A DNA stretch of 64,000 bases from Xanthobacter aminoxidans (GCF_023571765.1 NZ_JAMJXC010000008.1:1-64000); one strand, 5' to 3'. Counted from the stretch's first letter, positions 43,890 through 53,163 are shown. Program-made: numbers and translations. The notes: generated from the sequence alone by a model not told the origin.

Positions 43890-45122
43890 TCAGCCCTTCA
43901 CCATCGGGCACTTGCCATCGGCCATGGGGCGGAAGGCGTCCTTGGCAGGGATGGTCTCGACGAGGTTGTAATAGTCCCACGGCCCCTTGGACTGGTCCGG
44001 CGTCTTCACCTGGAACAGGTACATGTTGTGGATGTGCCGGCCGTCGGCACGCACCTCGCCCTTGCCGAACAGCGGATCGTCGGAGGGCATCTCCTTCATC
44101 TTGGCCACCACCTTCTGGCCCTCGGTGGTGTTGGCCGCAGCGGCGGCGCGCAGATAGTGGAGCGCGCCGGAATAGACGCCCGCCTGGTTGGCAGTCGGGC
44201 GACGGCCGTTCATCTGCGCCGCGAAGCGGTCGGCATAGGCGCGGGTGCCGTCATTCATGTTCCAGTAGAAGCCTTCGGTGAGGAACAGGCCCTTGGCCAC
44301 CGGCAGGCCGAGGGAATGCACGTCGGTGACCTGCATCAGCAGCGCGGCGAGGCTCTGCTTCTGGGTGAGGCCGAACTCGGCCGCCGCCTTCACCGAATTG
44401 ATGGTGTCGCCCACCGCATTAGCGAGGGCCACCACCTGCGCGCCGCTGGCCTGCGCCTGCAGGATGAAGGAGGAGAAGTCCGACGCATTCGGCGGATGGC
44501 GGACGGAGCCGAGCACCTTGCCGTCGGGCGACGCCTTCACCACGGCCATGGCGTCGGCCTCCAGCGCATGGCCGAAGGCATAGTCGGCGGTCACGAAGAA
44601 CCAGGTGTCCTTCTTTGCCTTCAAGAGCGCGGCGGCCGTGCCGTGGGCGAGCGCCCAGGTATCGTAGGTCCAGTGGACGGTGTTGGGCGAGCACTTCTCG
44701 CCGGTGAGCAGCGCCGTGCCGGGGCCGGAGGCGATGAAGGCGACGTTGGTGCCGCGCACCACCTCCTGCACCGCCAGCGCCACCGAGGAGAAGGGCACGT
44801 CGAGGATGGCATCCACGGTGCCGTCCGCTACCCACTTGCGGGCGGCGGCGGAGCCGACATCCGGCTTGTTCTGGTGATCGAGGGATATCACCTCCACCTC
44901 GATGCCGGGATGAGCCTTCTTGAAATCCTCCGCGGCCAGGCGCGCCGACACGACGGAGCCGGTACCGGTGGAATCGGCGCCGTTTCCGTTCAGGTCGGTG
45001 AGCACGCCGAGGCGGATCTTGTTGCCGGGGATTTCCGCGCGGGCGGGCGTCGGCGCGGCGAAATGCGCCGCGGCGAGGAATGCGGCGCCCGCGACGAGCG
45101 CGAGCCGGGTTTTCCTGAGCAT
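43890..45122 (-). CDS. ABC transporter substrate-binding protein, branched-chain amino acid (LivJ-like) type
   Basis: A 410-residue periplasmic binding protein with a signal peptide (RLALVAGAAFLAAAHFAAP, ending PARA near 29). IRLGVLTDLNGNGADSTG, AAEDFKKAHPGIEVEVIS, AFIASGPGTALLTGEKCSP and AGVYSGALHYLRAAAA are Peripla_BP_6 landmarks. The family binds amino acids, amides or other small carboxylates. It begins 47 bases after a degradative HMG-CoA reductase, suggesting a common transcript and possibly a related substrate (inference). No permease or ATPase gene is adjacent. Start is supported by GGGAG. Confidence 0.88.
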   Translation of the reverse strand: MLRKTRLALVAGAAFLAAAHFAAPTPARAEIPGNKIRLGVLTDLNGNGADSTGTGSVVSARLAAEDFKKAHPGIEVEVISLDHQNKPDVGSAAARKWVADGTVDAILDVPFSSVALAVQEVVRGTNVAFIASGPGTALLTGEKCSPNTVHWTYDTWALAHGTAAALLKAKKDTWFFVTADYAFGHALEADAMAVVKASPDGKVLGSVRHPPNASDFSSFILQAQASGAQVVALANAVGDTINSVKAAAEFGLTQKQSLAALLMQVTDVHSLGLPVAKGLFLTEGFYWNMNDGTRAYADRFAAQMNGRRPTANQAGVYSGALHYLRAAAAANTTEGQKVVAKMKEMPSDDPLFGKGEVRADGRHIHNMYLFQVKTPDQSKGPWDYYNLVETIPAKDAFRPMADGKCPMVKG

Positions 45123-45169
45123 GGTTTTCTCCCTGTGTGTTCTTCTGGCTGTTCTTGAAACCCGCGCGG

Positions 45170-46453
45170 TCAGTTGCCGCGCACCTCTTCGAGCACCTTC
45201 TGCGCCACGTCCATGCGCACGCTGGCCCGCTCCACGAGCAGGCGGGCCACGCGGTCGATCTCCTCGCCCACGGCACCGGCCATCATGGCAATGTTCTGGG
45301 CATGAAGGGCCATGTGGCCCTTCTGGATGCCGGTGGTGGCGAGCGCCTTGAGCGCCGAGAAATTCTGCGCCAGCCCCACCGCCGCTATGATGCGCGCCAG
45401 CCGCTCGGCGGTGGAGACGCCGAGGATGGCGAGGCACGCGCGTGCCGTGGGATGCACCTTCGTCGCGCCGCCGATGAGACCCACCGCCAGCGGCAACTCG
45501 ATGGAGGCGGAAAGGTTGCCGTCCTTGTCCACCTCATAGGTGGTGAGCGACGAATAGCGGCCCGAGCGGGCGGCGTAGGCATGGGCGCCTGCCTCCACCG
45601 CGCGGGTGTCGTTGCCGGTGGCGAGCACCACGGCGGAGATGCCGTTCATGATGCCCTTGTTGTGGGTGGCGGCGCGGTAGGGATCGGCGGCCGCGAACTC
45701 ATAGGCGGAAACAATGCCGTCGCGCACCGCCTCGCCACCGATGTCGGCCGCCTTCCACACCGCCCGGGCGCGGGCAAGGCGACGGTCGGCGAGGTTGGAG
45801 AGGATGCGCAGATAGACCCGCCCGCCGCTCCACGCCGCGATGGACGGCGCGAGCTTCTCCGCCATGGTGTTCACCGCGTTGGCGCCCATGGCGTCGCGCG
45901 TGTCGACGATGAGATGGGTGACGACCATGGTGCCCGACGGCGTGTCGAGGAGGCGCACCTCAAGATCGCGGAAGCCGCCGCCCAGCGACACCAGCACCGG
46001 GTCGCAGGCATCGCACGCGGCCTTGATCTCGTCGCGCTTCTCCAAGATGCGGATGCGCGCGCCGGCCGGGTCCGCCACGTCCACCGCCTGCACCTGCGCG
46101 ATCATCAGATTGCCGGAGACCGAGGTGAAGAAGCCCGTTTCGTAAACCTGCTTCGCCGCATTGCAGACGGCGGCGACCACGGAGGATTCCTCCGTCGCCA
46201 TGGGGACCAGCACGTCCTCGCCATCGATCTTCATGTTGGTGGCGACGCCCACCGGAATGTTCATGGTGCCGATGACGTTCTCGATCAGCTTGTCGGCGAG
46301 CACCGGATCGAGATTGCCCATGTTGGCGAGGTGCGCGACCTGCGCCTCGTCCAGCCCGGCGAAGCCGGCGACGAGATCGAGCCGGTCGCGCGGGCTCAGC
46401 TTGTGGAAGCCGGCAATGCGGGAGGAGCGGTTGGAGCCGGCGGCGCTGGTCAT
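45170..46453 (-). CDS. mvaA: Degradative (class II) hydroxymethylglutaryl-CoA reductase
   Basis: A 427-residue enzyme of the class II type, which in Pseudomonas mevalonii oxidises mevalonate to HMG-CoA. Catalytic residues can be matched: Glu in MATEESSVVAAV (88/89), Lys266 in THNKGIMNG, Asp282 in TGNDTRAVEAGAH and His380 in GIQKGHMALHAQ. It has no N-terminal membrane domain. Direction of catalysis in the cell is inferred as mevalonate breakdown. It heads an apparent two-gene unit with the LivJ-like protein and diverges from a MocR regulator whose palindrome lies between. Ribosome binding site GGAAGG. Confidence 0.93.
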   Translation of the reverse strand: MTSAAGSNRSSRIAGFHKLSPRDRLDLVAGFAGLDEAQVAHLANMGNLDPVLADKLIENVIGTMNIPVGVATNMKIDGEDVLVPMATEESSVVAAVCNAAKQVYETGFFTSVSGNLMIAQVQAVDVADPAGARIRILEKRDEIKAACDACDPVLVSLGGGFRDLEVRLLDTPSGTMVVTHLIVDTRDAMGANAVNTMAEKLAPSIAAWSGGRVYLRILSNLADRRLARARAVWKAADIGGEAVRDGIVSAYEFAAADPYRAATHNKGIMNGISAVVLATGNDTRAVEAGAHAYAARSGRYSSLTTYEVDKDGNLSASIELPLAVGLIGGATKVHPTARACLAILGVSTAERLARIIAAVGLAQNFSALKALATTGIQKGHMALHAQNIAMMAGAVGEEIDRVARLLVERASVRMDVAQKVLEEVRGN

Positions 46454-46662
46454 CTTGGGGCCTTCCTGTGGTCGCGCGACATCGCCGGGTGGCGGACGCG
46501 AGGCAGGCGCGAAGGCAAGCCCGCCGCACCCTTTTCGGGTGGCGCGGTTCCGGCGTTCCGTCCCTGTCTCTTGTCAGCCGCGCGTGGCGTGCCTGTTGGG
46601 GCGGACTTTCCGCTGCGGGGAGGGGTACGGCAAGGAACACTTTGCGTTGGAAACGATGCAGC

Positions 46663-46686
46663 CGTACCCTTCAATTTATGGGTACG
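46663..46686. promoter_or_regulatory. Probable MocR operator, CGTACCC-N10-GGGTACG
   Basis: CGTACCC at 46663-46669 and GGGTACG at 46680-46686 are perfect inverted repeats 10 bases apart. A third GGGTAC is at 46623-46628, 34 bases before the first arm. The right arm covers the start of the regulator reading frame. The site sits in the mvaA/mocR divergent region and is a natural candidate for autoregulation and mvaA control. Confidence 0.6.
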
Positions 46687-48093
46687 ATCGAGCAGCTTAT
46701 TGAGGACGACGAGAGCCTGACGCGGGTGGACGCGGTGGTCCGCCTCCTGTCGCGCCGCATCGATGCCGGCCAGTTGCGGCCGGGGGAGAAGCTCCCCTCC
46801 ATCCGCGCCGCGTTCGCGGCCTATGGCGTCTCGCGCAACACGCTGGTGGAGGCCTATGAGCGGCTCGCCGCCTCCGGCCGCATCGAGGCGCGGCCGGGCT
46901 CCGGCTTCTATGTGATGCGCACCCGCGCCGCGCCGGTGCGTCCGCCCGCCCCGCCCGCCGTCATCGAGGCGGTGGACAGCGTGTGGCTGCTGCGCGAGCA
47001 GCTGGAGCAGCATTACGACGTGCGCGTGGGCGACGGGCGCCCGCCCCCTTCATGGATGGAAGGCTCGGAGGTGGGGCGCTATCTCAAGCCCATCAACCGC
47101 CCCGGCCGCCGCCCCTTTCCGGCGAGCTATGGCAGCCCCTTCGGCTTCCCCCTGTTGCGCGAGGCCATCGCCGCCCTCCTCGCCGAGCGGGCCATCGCCG
47201 CCGATCCCGCGCGGGTGCTGCTGACGCAGGGCGCCAACCACGCGCTGGACCTGATCGTGCGCATGCTGGTGGAACCGGGCGAGACGGTGCTGGTGGATTC
47301 GCCCGGCTATTATCCCCTCTTCGGCAAGCTGCGCCTCGCCAAGGCGCGCACCCTCGGCGTCCGTCGCACGGCCGAGGGGCCGGACGTGGCGGACCTCGCC
47401 GAGAAGGCGGCGCAGTCCGGCGCCAAGCTGTTCTTCACCCAGTCGCTGGCTCACAACCCCACCGGCTCGTCCCTGACGCCGGCGGTGGCCTACCGGCTGT
47501 TACAGGTGGCCACCCGCTATGGCCTGCTGGTGGTGGAGAGCGACCCGTTCGCGGACATCCTGCCCGCCTCCCACCCGCGCCTCGCCTCGCTGGACCAGCT
47601 GGAGCGGGTGATCCATGTGGGCACCTTCGCAAAGACCCTCTCGGCAAGCCTGCGCTGCGGCTATGTGGTGGCCTCCGCCGATCTCATCGAGCGGCTCGGG
47701 GCGCTCAAGATGGTGACGAGCGTGAACTCCTCCGGCTATGTGGAGCGCATCGTCCACGATCTCATCACATCCGGCCAGTATCGCCGCCATCTCAAGCGCT
47801 TGCGCGGCCGCGTCTCGGCGGCGACCGATCAGGCGCAGGCGACGCTAGGCCGCCTCGGCCTGCCCATCTTCGGCCCACCGGGCGGCGGCTTCTATCTCTG
47901 GTGTGAATTGCCGGAGGGGCTGGACGACAGCGCCCTCTCCCGCCGCGCCGCCGAGCGCGGTATCCTGCTGGCACCGGGCGCGGTGTTTCATCCCGATAGC
48001 GAGCCCCGCAGGCCGTCGCTGCGGATCAACGTGGCCTATGCGGACGATCCGCGCTTCGAGAAGTTCATGGGCGAAATCCTCGCCGGGTCCTGA
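46678..48093 (+). CDS. MocR-type GntR regulator with aminotransferase domain
   Basis: A 471-residue protein: an N-terminal GntR winged helix (LRPGEKLPSIRAAFAAYGVSR; NTLVEAYERLAASGRI, about 33-70) and a fold-type I PLP domain from about 115. The PLP Lys is K319 in GTFAKTLSASLRCGY; AHNPTGSSLTP and VVESDPFADIL are also family motifs. MocR proteins sense PLP or amine/amino acid ligands. The start is the ATG at 46678, without a ribosome binding site and within the palindrome. Likely controls itself and the divergent mvaA unit. Confidence 0.9.
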   Translation: MGTIEQLIEDDESLTRVDAVVRLLSRRIDAGQLRPGEKLPSIRAAFAAYGVSRNTLVEAYERLAASGRIEARPGSGFYVMRTRAAPVRPPAPPAVIEAVDSVWLLREQLEQHYDVRVGDGRPPPSWMEGSEVGRYLKPINRPGRRPFPASYGSPFGFPLLREAIAALLAERAIAADPARVLLTQGANHALDLIVRMLVEPGETVLVDSPGYYPLFGKLRLAKARTLGVRRTAEGPDVADLAEKAAQSGAKLFFTQSLAHNPTGSSLTPAVAYRLLQVATRYGLLVVESDPFADILPASHPRLASLDQLERVIHVGTFAKTLSASLRCGYVVASADLIERLGALKMVTSVNSSGYVERIVHDLITSGQYRRHLKRLRGRVSAATDQAQATLGRLGLPIFGPPGGGFYLWCELPEGLDDSALSRRAAERGILLAPGAVFHPDSEPRRPSLRINVAYADDPRFEKFMGEILAGS

Positions 48094-48095
48094 TT

Positions 48096-48974
48096 TCAGT
48101 CGAAGCCGTAGAGCGCGGCGGGATTGTCGATGAAGATGCGGCGGCGGGTGTCCGCATCGGCGCGGTCGAGGCCGAGCAGGAGAGCGGGATCGCGGTCGTC
48201 GGGCATTGCCTCGAACAGCTCCGTGTGCGGCCAATCGCTGGCCCAGAGCAGCCGGTCGGTGCGACAGGCGAGGAGGGCCGCCACATAGGGCGCGAGCGCC
48301 GCATAGCCATCCGGCCCCCGATGGCACAGGCGGTAGGGCGCGGAAAACTTCACCCAGAGATTGCCTTCGGCAACAAGCTCCAGCAGCTCGCCGAAAGGGC
48401 CCCCCTCCAGCGGCAGGCCGGGGGCGAGGAAGCCCATGTGGTCCAGCACCACCGGCACCGGGCAGGCCCGCACGATGGGCGCGAGGCGGAAGCCTTCGCC
48501 GATCACCGCCTGAAGCTGGATATGCCAGCCGAACGCCCCGATCCGCGCGGCGAGGCACGCCAGATCTTCCAGCGACAGCCCGCCAGGGTTGCGTCGGTTG
48601 ATGCGGATGCCGCGCACGCCCAGACCGTGGAGCCCCGCAAGCTCGGCATCGCTCACCTCCGGCGCCGCCACGACCACGCCGCGCAGGTGTTCGGGGTCAC
48701 GCCGCAGCGTATCCAACAGGGCCGAATTGTCCGTACCGTAGACGCTCGGCTGCACCAGCACAGCGCGATCGATACCCAGCGCCGCCATCACCGGCCGGTA
48801 GGCATCGAACGTCACCGGCTGCGGCGTGTAGTTGCGCCCGGCGACCAGCGGATAGCGCGCGGGCGGGCCAAACACGTGCATGTGCGTGTCGCACGTGCCG
48901 GGCGGCAGCACGCGCGCGGCCGGCGCCTCCGTGAAGGGGCGCGGCGGCAGGCAGAGCGGGGCGTCGGCACTCAT
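48096..48974 (-). CDS. Amidohydrolase 2 family protein, lactonase-like
   Basis: A 292-residue TIM-barrel metal hydrolase (COG3618 group). GTCDTHMHVFGP gives the first metal His pair, VVVAAPEVSDAEL follows, VVLDHMGF carries another ligand and LLWASDWPHTE the final Asp. COG3618 proteins include lactonases for sugar acids and 2-pyrone-4,6-dicarboxylate hydrolase. Next to an IlvD dehydratase and a sugar importer, a sugar-lactone substrate is most likely (inference). It begins ten bases after the dehydratase with GGGGGAG upstream. Confidence 0.87.
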   Translation of the reverse strand: MSADAPLCLPPRPFTEAPAARVLPPGTCDTHMHVFGPPARYPLVAGRNYTPQPVTFDAYRPVMAALGIDRAVLVQPSVYGTDNSALLDTLRRDPEHLRGVVVAAPEVSDAELAGLHGLGVRGIRINRRNPGGLSLEDLACLAARIGAFGWHIQLQAVIGEGFRLAPIVRACPVPVVLDHMGFLAPGLPLEGGPFGELLELVAEGNLWVKFSAPYRLCHRGPDGYAALAPYVAALLACRTDRLLWASDWPHTELFEAMPDDRDPALLLGLDRADADTRRRIFIDNPAALYGFD

Positions 48975-48984
48975 GCGCTCCCCC

Positions 48985-50682
48985 TCAGCGCGGGACCATG
49001 AAGTCGAAATCGCAGCCCTCGTCGGCCTGCAGCACGGTCTGCTGGAACAGCCGGGCATAGCCGCGCTCCGGCAGCGGCCGTTCGGGCACGTCCGCGAGGA
49101 TGGCGCGGCGGCGGGCGAGTTCGTCTTCCGCCACCAGAAGGTCGATGCGCCGGCCTTCCACGTCGAGGCGGATCATGTCGCCGCTCTCAACCAGCGCCAG
49201 CGGCCCGCCCACCGCCGATTCCGGCGTGATGTGTAGCACGATGGTGCCGAAGGCCGTACCGCTCATGCGGGCATCGGAGATGCGCACCATGTCCTTCACG
49301 CCCTGCCGCCCGAGCTTCTTCGGGATGGGCAGATAGCCCGCCTCCGGCATGCCGGGCGCGCCCTTGGGGCCGGTGTTGCGCAGCACCAGCACGTCGTCGG
49401 CGGTGACGTCGAGGTCGGGATCGTCGATGCGCGCGGCCATGTCGGCCACCGAATCGAACACCACCGCGCGGCCGGTGTGCTGCAACAATCGATCGCTTGC
49501 GGCCGCCTGCTTGAGCACGGCGCCGCCTGGCGCGAGATTTCCCCGCAGCACGACCATGGAGCCCTGCGCCTTGATGGGATGGGAGCGCGGCCGGATGACA
49601 TCCTGTCCGGGCACCTCCTCGGCGTTCGCGACCACCTCGCGCAGGGTGCGGCCGCCCACGGTCGGTGCATCGAGGTCAACGAGGTCGCCGAGCTGCTTCA
49701 GCAGCTTGGGCACGCCGCCGGCGTGGTGGAAGTGCTCCATGTAGTGGGCGCCGGAGGGCTTGAGATCCACCAGCACCGGCACGTCGCGGCCGATGGCATC
49801 CAGCGTCTCCAGCTCCAGCCGCACGCCGGCGCGGTTGGCGATGGCGGTGAGGTGGATGATGCCGTTGGTCGAGCCGCCGATGGCCTGCATCACCACCAGC
49901 GCATTGTGGAAGGCGGCGGGGGTGAGCAGTTCGCTCGGCTTCGGCCCGCCCTCCACCGCGAGGCGCGCGGCGACCTTGCCGCTCTGTTCCGCCAGCCGCA
50001 CCCGCTCGGCATGGGGCGCGGGGATGGATGCGCTCATGGGCAAAGAGAGGCCGAGCGTTTCGGTGATGCAGGCCATGGTCGAGGCGGTGCCCATGACCAT
50101 GCAAGTACCCACCGAAGGCGCGAGGCGACCGTTCACCGTATCGATCTCGACCTCGTCGATCTCACCGGCGCGGTGCGCGCTCCACAGTCGCCGGCAATCG
50201 GTGCAGGCGCCCAGCACCTCGCCACGATGATGGCCGACCACCATGGGGCCGACCGGGACCACAACGGTGGGCAAATCCACGCTCGCCGCGGCCATGATCT
50301 GCGCCGGCAGGGTCTTGTCGCAGCCGCCGATCACCACCACCGCGTCCATGGGCTGGGCGCGGATCATCTCCTCCGTGTCCATGGCCATCAGGTTGCGCAG
50401 GAACATGGAGGTGGGGTGGGCGAAGCTCTCGTGGATGGAGATGGTGGGAAACACCATGGGCATGGCCCCGGCCAGCATCACCCCGCGCTTCACCGCCTCG
50501 ATAAGCTGGGGCGCGTTGCCGTGGCAGGGGTTGTAATCGCTGTAGGTGTTGGTGATGCCGACGATGGGCCGGTCCAGCGCGTCGTCCGAATAGCCCATGG
50601 CCTTGATGAAGGCCTTGCGCAGGAACAGCGCGAACCCGTCGTCACCGTAGCTCGTCAATCCTTTTCGCAGTCCCCGCGCCAT
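48985..50682 (-). CDS. IlvD/Edd family dehydratase (sugar-acid dehydratase type)
   Basis: A 565-residue Fe-S dehydratase that removes water from a polyhydroxy acid to give a 2-keto-3-deoxy acid. Cluster Cys are seen as C53 in NPCHGN, C121 in GGCDKT and C194 in GTCMVMG; the metal-binding Lys is K123. The N-terminus RKGLTSYGDDGFALFLRKAF matches the D-xylonate/arabinonate-type group more than the branched-chain amino acid enzyme. The ATG at 50682 is preferred (AAGGCGAGG before it); starts at 50706 and 50736 are in frame. It diverges from the sugar ABC importer across a region with two operator-like palindromes. Confidence 0.9.
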   Translation of the reverse strand: MARGLRKGLTSYGDDGFALFLRKAFIKAMGYSDDALDRPIVGITNTYSDYNPCHGNAPQLIEAVKRGVMLAGAMPMVFPTISIHESFAHPTSMFLRNLMAMDTEEMIRAQPMDAVVVIGGCDKTLPAQIMAAASVDLPTVVVPVGPMVVGHHRGEVLGACTDCRRLWSAHRAGEIDEVEIDTVNGRLAPSVGTCMVMGTASTMACITETLGLSLPMSASIPAPHAERVRLAEQSGKVAARLAVEGGPKPSELLTPAAFHNALVVMQAIGGSTNGIIHLTAIANRAGVRLELETLDAIGRDVPVLVDLKPSGAHYMEHFHHAGGVPKLLKQLGDLVDLDAPTVGGRTLREVVANAEEVPGQDVIRPRSHPIKAQGSMVVLRGNLAPGGAVLKQAAASDRLLQHTGRAVVFDSVADMAARIDDPDLDVTADDVLVLRNTGPKGAPGMPEAGYLPIPKKLGRQGVKDMVRISDARMSGTAFGTIVLHITPESAVGGPLALVESGDMIRLDVEGRRIDLLVAEDELARRRAILADVPERPLPERGYARLFQQTVLQADEGCDFDFMVPR

Positions 50683-50744
50683 CCTCGCCTTCCCCGTGCC
50701 GATCATCGCCGACCTGAAGGCGGAGAATTTCCCCACCTGATCTG

Positions 50745-50756
50745 ATTGTCAATAAT
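50745..50756. promoter_or_regulatory. Operator-like site, left copy (ATTGTCAATAAT)
   Basis: ATTGTCAATAAT at 50745-50756 is the exact inverse complement of the 50808-50819 segment, 51 bases away. Read on the minus strand it gives ATTATTGACAAT, an 11-of-13 match to the fuller palindrome at 50808-50822. It is 62 bases upstream of the IlvD/Edd start. Confidence 0.6.
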
Positions 50757-50807
50757 ATATGCCCACAGACGCGACATAAGACGAAAAATGCGCCGTCATT
50801 CGGAATC

Positions 50808-50822
50808 ATTATTGACAATAAT
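50808..50822. promoter_or_regulatory. Operator-like palindrome ATTATTGACAATAAT
   Basis: A perfect 15-base palindrome (ATTATTG-A-CAATAAT) 63 bases before the sugar binding-protein gene. Together with the left copy it flanks the divergent promoters. A GntR/FCD regulator is encoded in the same cluster at 56220, and AT-rich odd-length palindromes of this kind suit that family (inference). Confidence 0.65.
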
Positions 50823-50885
50823 CCAACCTCCGCCCAGTCTCCCCGCAAACCCCGGGCATAACGGGACTAAGCGGGAGGAACGCGG

Positions 50886-52199
50886 ATGACGAGCATTCGA
50901 GGCGTTGGAAAAGCTTCGGGGTGGGGATTGGGGCGAGGCCTGTGCGCGGCGGTTGCCGTTGCCGCGGCGATGGGCGGGGGCCACGCCTTCGCGCAGACCG
51001 AAATCACCATGTGGAGCAACTGGCCCGACGAGCCCGCCAAGAAGGAATGGGTGACGGCCCGGGTGAAGGACTTCGAGGCCGCCAACAAGCAGTGCACGGT
51101 GAAGCTCAGCTTCATCCCGAAGGCCGACATATACACCCAGGCGAAGTCCGCCGTGCGCACCGGGCAGGCCCCGGACATCTTCTACATGGAGCCCGACCAG
51201 CCGGAATTCCTCGCCGGCGGCTTCCTCGAGCCCCTCGACGGCTACATCGACCTCAACGGCCTCGAAGACTGGGCCAAGCCCGCCTGGACCTCCAAGGGCA
51301 AGGTCTATGGCGTGCCGGTGGAGGCCTATACGGTCGAGCTCTACTACAACAAGGATCTGGTGAAGAAGGTGGGCGTGGACGTGCCGGCCTCCTTCCAGCT
51401 CACGCAGGCGCAGTTCACCGATCTGGTGAAGAAGGGCGTCGCCGCCGGCATCACGCCGGTGTCGCAGGGCGTGGGCGACCGGCCCTTCCCCGGCGGCCAG
51501 CTGCTGTTTGAATCGCTGCTGCGCAAGCTCGGCCCGGACGACTACAAGAAGCTTCTGAACGGCGAACTCTCCTTCAAGGATCCGCGCGTGCAGGAGGTGA
51601 TGACCTGGGTGAAGGAGCTGGTGGATGCCGGCGCTTATCCCAAGAGCTTCTCCACCCTGAAGCTCGGCGAATCCCACTTCTACTTCTACAATTCTCCGGG
51701 CTCCCTCACCTTCCCCGACCCCAGCTGGTTCACCGGCCGCGCCTTCGCCGCGCCGGAGAAAGGCGGCATGCCGGCGAACTTCCCGCTCGGCATTATGAAG
51801 TTCCCCGCCATGGACAAGGGCGCCTGCCCGAACTGCAAGACGCTGGCGGTGGCTGGCAGCTTCGTCATGTATTCCAAGGGCAAGAACAAGGATTGTGCCG
51901 GCGCGCTGCTGAAATCCATGGCCAATGCCGAGAACGGCACCAAGTGGATCAGCGAGGTGTCGCTGCAGAGCGGGCTCAAGTCCGATCCGGCGAAGATCGT
52001 CAGCCCGCACAAGGCCTATTTCGACGAGCTGAACGCCCGCAACAAGGACGTGACCTACTTCTTCGGCACGCCCCTGCTCTACTACCGGGCCAAGTGCGCC
52101 GAGACCTATATCCAGGTCATGAACAACGCCTTCCCCGCCGGCCTCATCAGCGTTGCGGATGCGGCGGAGAAGATGGACGCCGCCTGCCTGAAGAAGTGA
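50886..52199 (+). CDS. Sugar ABC transporter, extracellular binding protein
   Basis: A 437-residue family-1 periplasmic binding protein. The signal peptide runs to about 37 (LCAAVAVAAAMGGGHAFAQ). TEITMWSNWPDEP opens the mature chain, GQAPDIFYMEPDQ and GKVYGVPVEAYTVELYYN follow, and SKGKNKDCAGALLKSMANAE is near the C-terminus. Residues KSAVRTGQAPDIF fit carbohydrate-binding relatives such as UgpB/MalE. Starts after GGGAGGAACGCGG. First gene of a five- to eight-gene plus-strand operon. Confidence 0.9.
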   Translation: MTSIRGVGKASGWGLGRGLCAAVAVAAAMGGGHAFAQTEITMWSNWPDEPAKKEWVTARVKDFEAANKQCTVKLSFIPKADIYTQAKSAVRTGQAPDIFYMEPDQPEFLAGGFLEPLDGYIDLNGLEDWAKPAWTSKGKVYGVPVEAYTVELYYNKDLVKKVGVDVPASFQLTQAQFTDLVKKGVAAGITPVSQGVGDRPFPGGQLLFESLLRKLGPDDYKKLLNGELSFKDPRVQEVMTWVKELVDAGAYPKSFSTLKLGESHFYFYNSPGSLTFPDPSWFTGRAFAAPEKGGMPANFPLGIMKFPAMDKGACPNCKTLAVAGSFVMYSKGKNKDCAGALLKSMANAENGTKWISEVSLQSGLKSDPAKIVSPHKAYFDELNARNKDVTYFFGTPLLYYRAKCAETYIQVMNNAFPAGLISVADAAEKMDAACLKK

Positions 52200-52202
52200 G
52201 CG

Positions 52203-53162
52203 ATGCCCGACGCCATTTCCCTTCGAACCGCGGCCAAGAGCGGGGAGGCGAAAGCCTCCTCGCGGGCCACCCTCGCCGACCCCAGGCGCGCCACGCGGCT
52301 GGTCCTCGCCATCTTTCTCGGGCCGGCTTTGCTGGTCTATTGCGGGCTCACGGCCTATCCGGCCTTCCGCACCATCTTTGACAGCTTCTTCACCATCGAG
52401 GGGATGGACGCGACCTTCGTCGGCCTCGCGAACTATCGCGAGCTGATGGGCGACGAGACCTTCTGGGTCGCCGTGCGCAACACCTTCATCTGGTCCTTCG
52501 TCGCACCCGTCATCGATGTGGCCACCGGCCTCCTCCTCGCCCTCGCGCTCTATGCCGGCGTGCCATTCGCGCGCTTCCTGCGCGTCGCCTGGTTCACGCC
52601 GGTGCTGCTCTCTTACGTGGTCGTCGCGATCCTGTGGATGTGGATCTACAATTACGACTGGGGTGTGCTGAACGTGATGCTGCGGGCCGTGGGCCTCGGC
52701 GATCTCGCCTCCTCCTGGCTCGGCGATCCCAACCTCGCCCTCGCCGCCGTCATCGTCACCCATGCGTGGAAGTGGGCCGGCTTCAACATGGTGGTGTGCC
52801 TCGCCGCCATCCATTCGCTGCCGAAGGAAGTGCTGGAAGCCTCCGACCTCGACAATTGCGGCTGGGGCGCGAAGCTGCGCTACATCATCATCCCCATGCT
52901 GCGGCCGACGCTGCTGTCGCTCTACATCCTGTCGTTCATCGGCAAGATGAAGGTGTTCGACCTCGTCTGGATCATGACCCAGGGCGGGCCTCTGTGGGCG
53001 ACGGAGACGGTCTCCACCTACGTCTACAAGCGCGCCTTCAACTGGAACACTTTCGACCTCGGCTATCCCTCCACCATCGCCACCGTGTGGTTCCTGGTGG
53101 TGTGCGCCGCGGTCATCATCCTCAACCGCGTGCTCGGCTCGCGCGAGCGGCTGGAGTATTGA
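52203..53162 (+). CDS. Sugar ABC transporter permease 1
   Basis: A 319-residue MalF/UgpA-type permease with six predicted helices and a cytoplasmic N-terminal tail of about 35 residues. The EAA-like loop is seen as LPKEVLEASDLDNCGWGAKLRYIIIPML near 205-232 of the chain. It starts three bases after the binding-protein stop, and pairs with the next permease to form the channel. Confidence 0.92.
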   Translation: MPDAISLRTAAKSGEAKASSRATLADPRRATRLVLAIFLGPALLVYCGLTAYPAFRTIFDSFFTIEGMDATFVGLANYRELMGDETFWVAVRNTFIWSFVAPVIDVATGLLLALALYAGVPFARFLRVAWFTPVLLSYVVVAILWMWIYNYDWGVLNVMLRAVGLGDLASSWLGDPNLALAAVIVTHAWKWAGFNMVVCLAAIHSLPKEVLEASDLDNCGWGAKLRYIIIPMLRPTLLSLYILSFIGKMKVFDLVWIMTQGGPLWATETVSTYVYKRAFNWNTFDLGYPSTIATVWFLVVCAAVIILNRVLGSRERLEY

Positions 53163-53163
53163 G

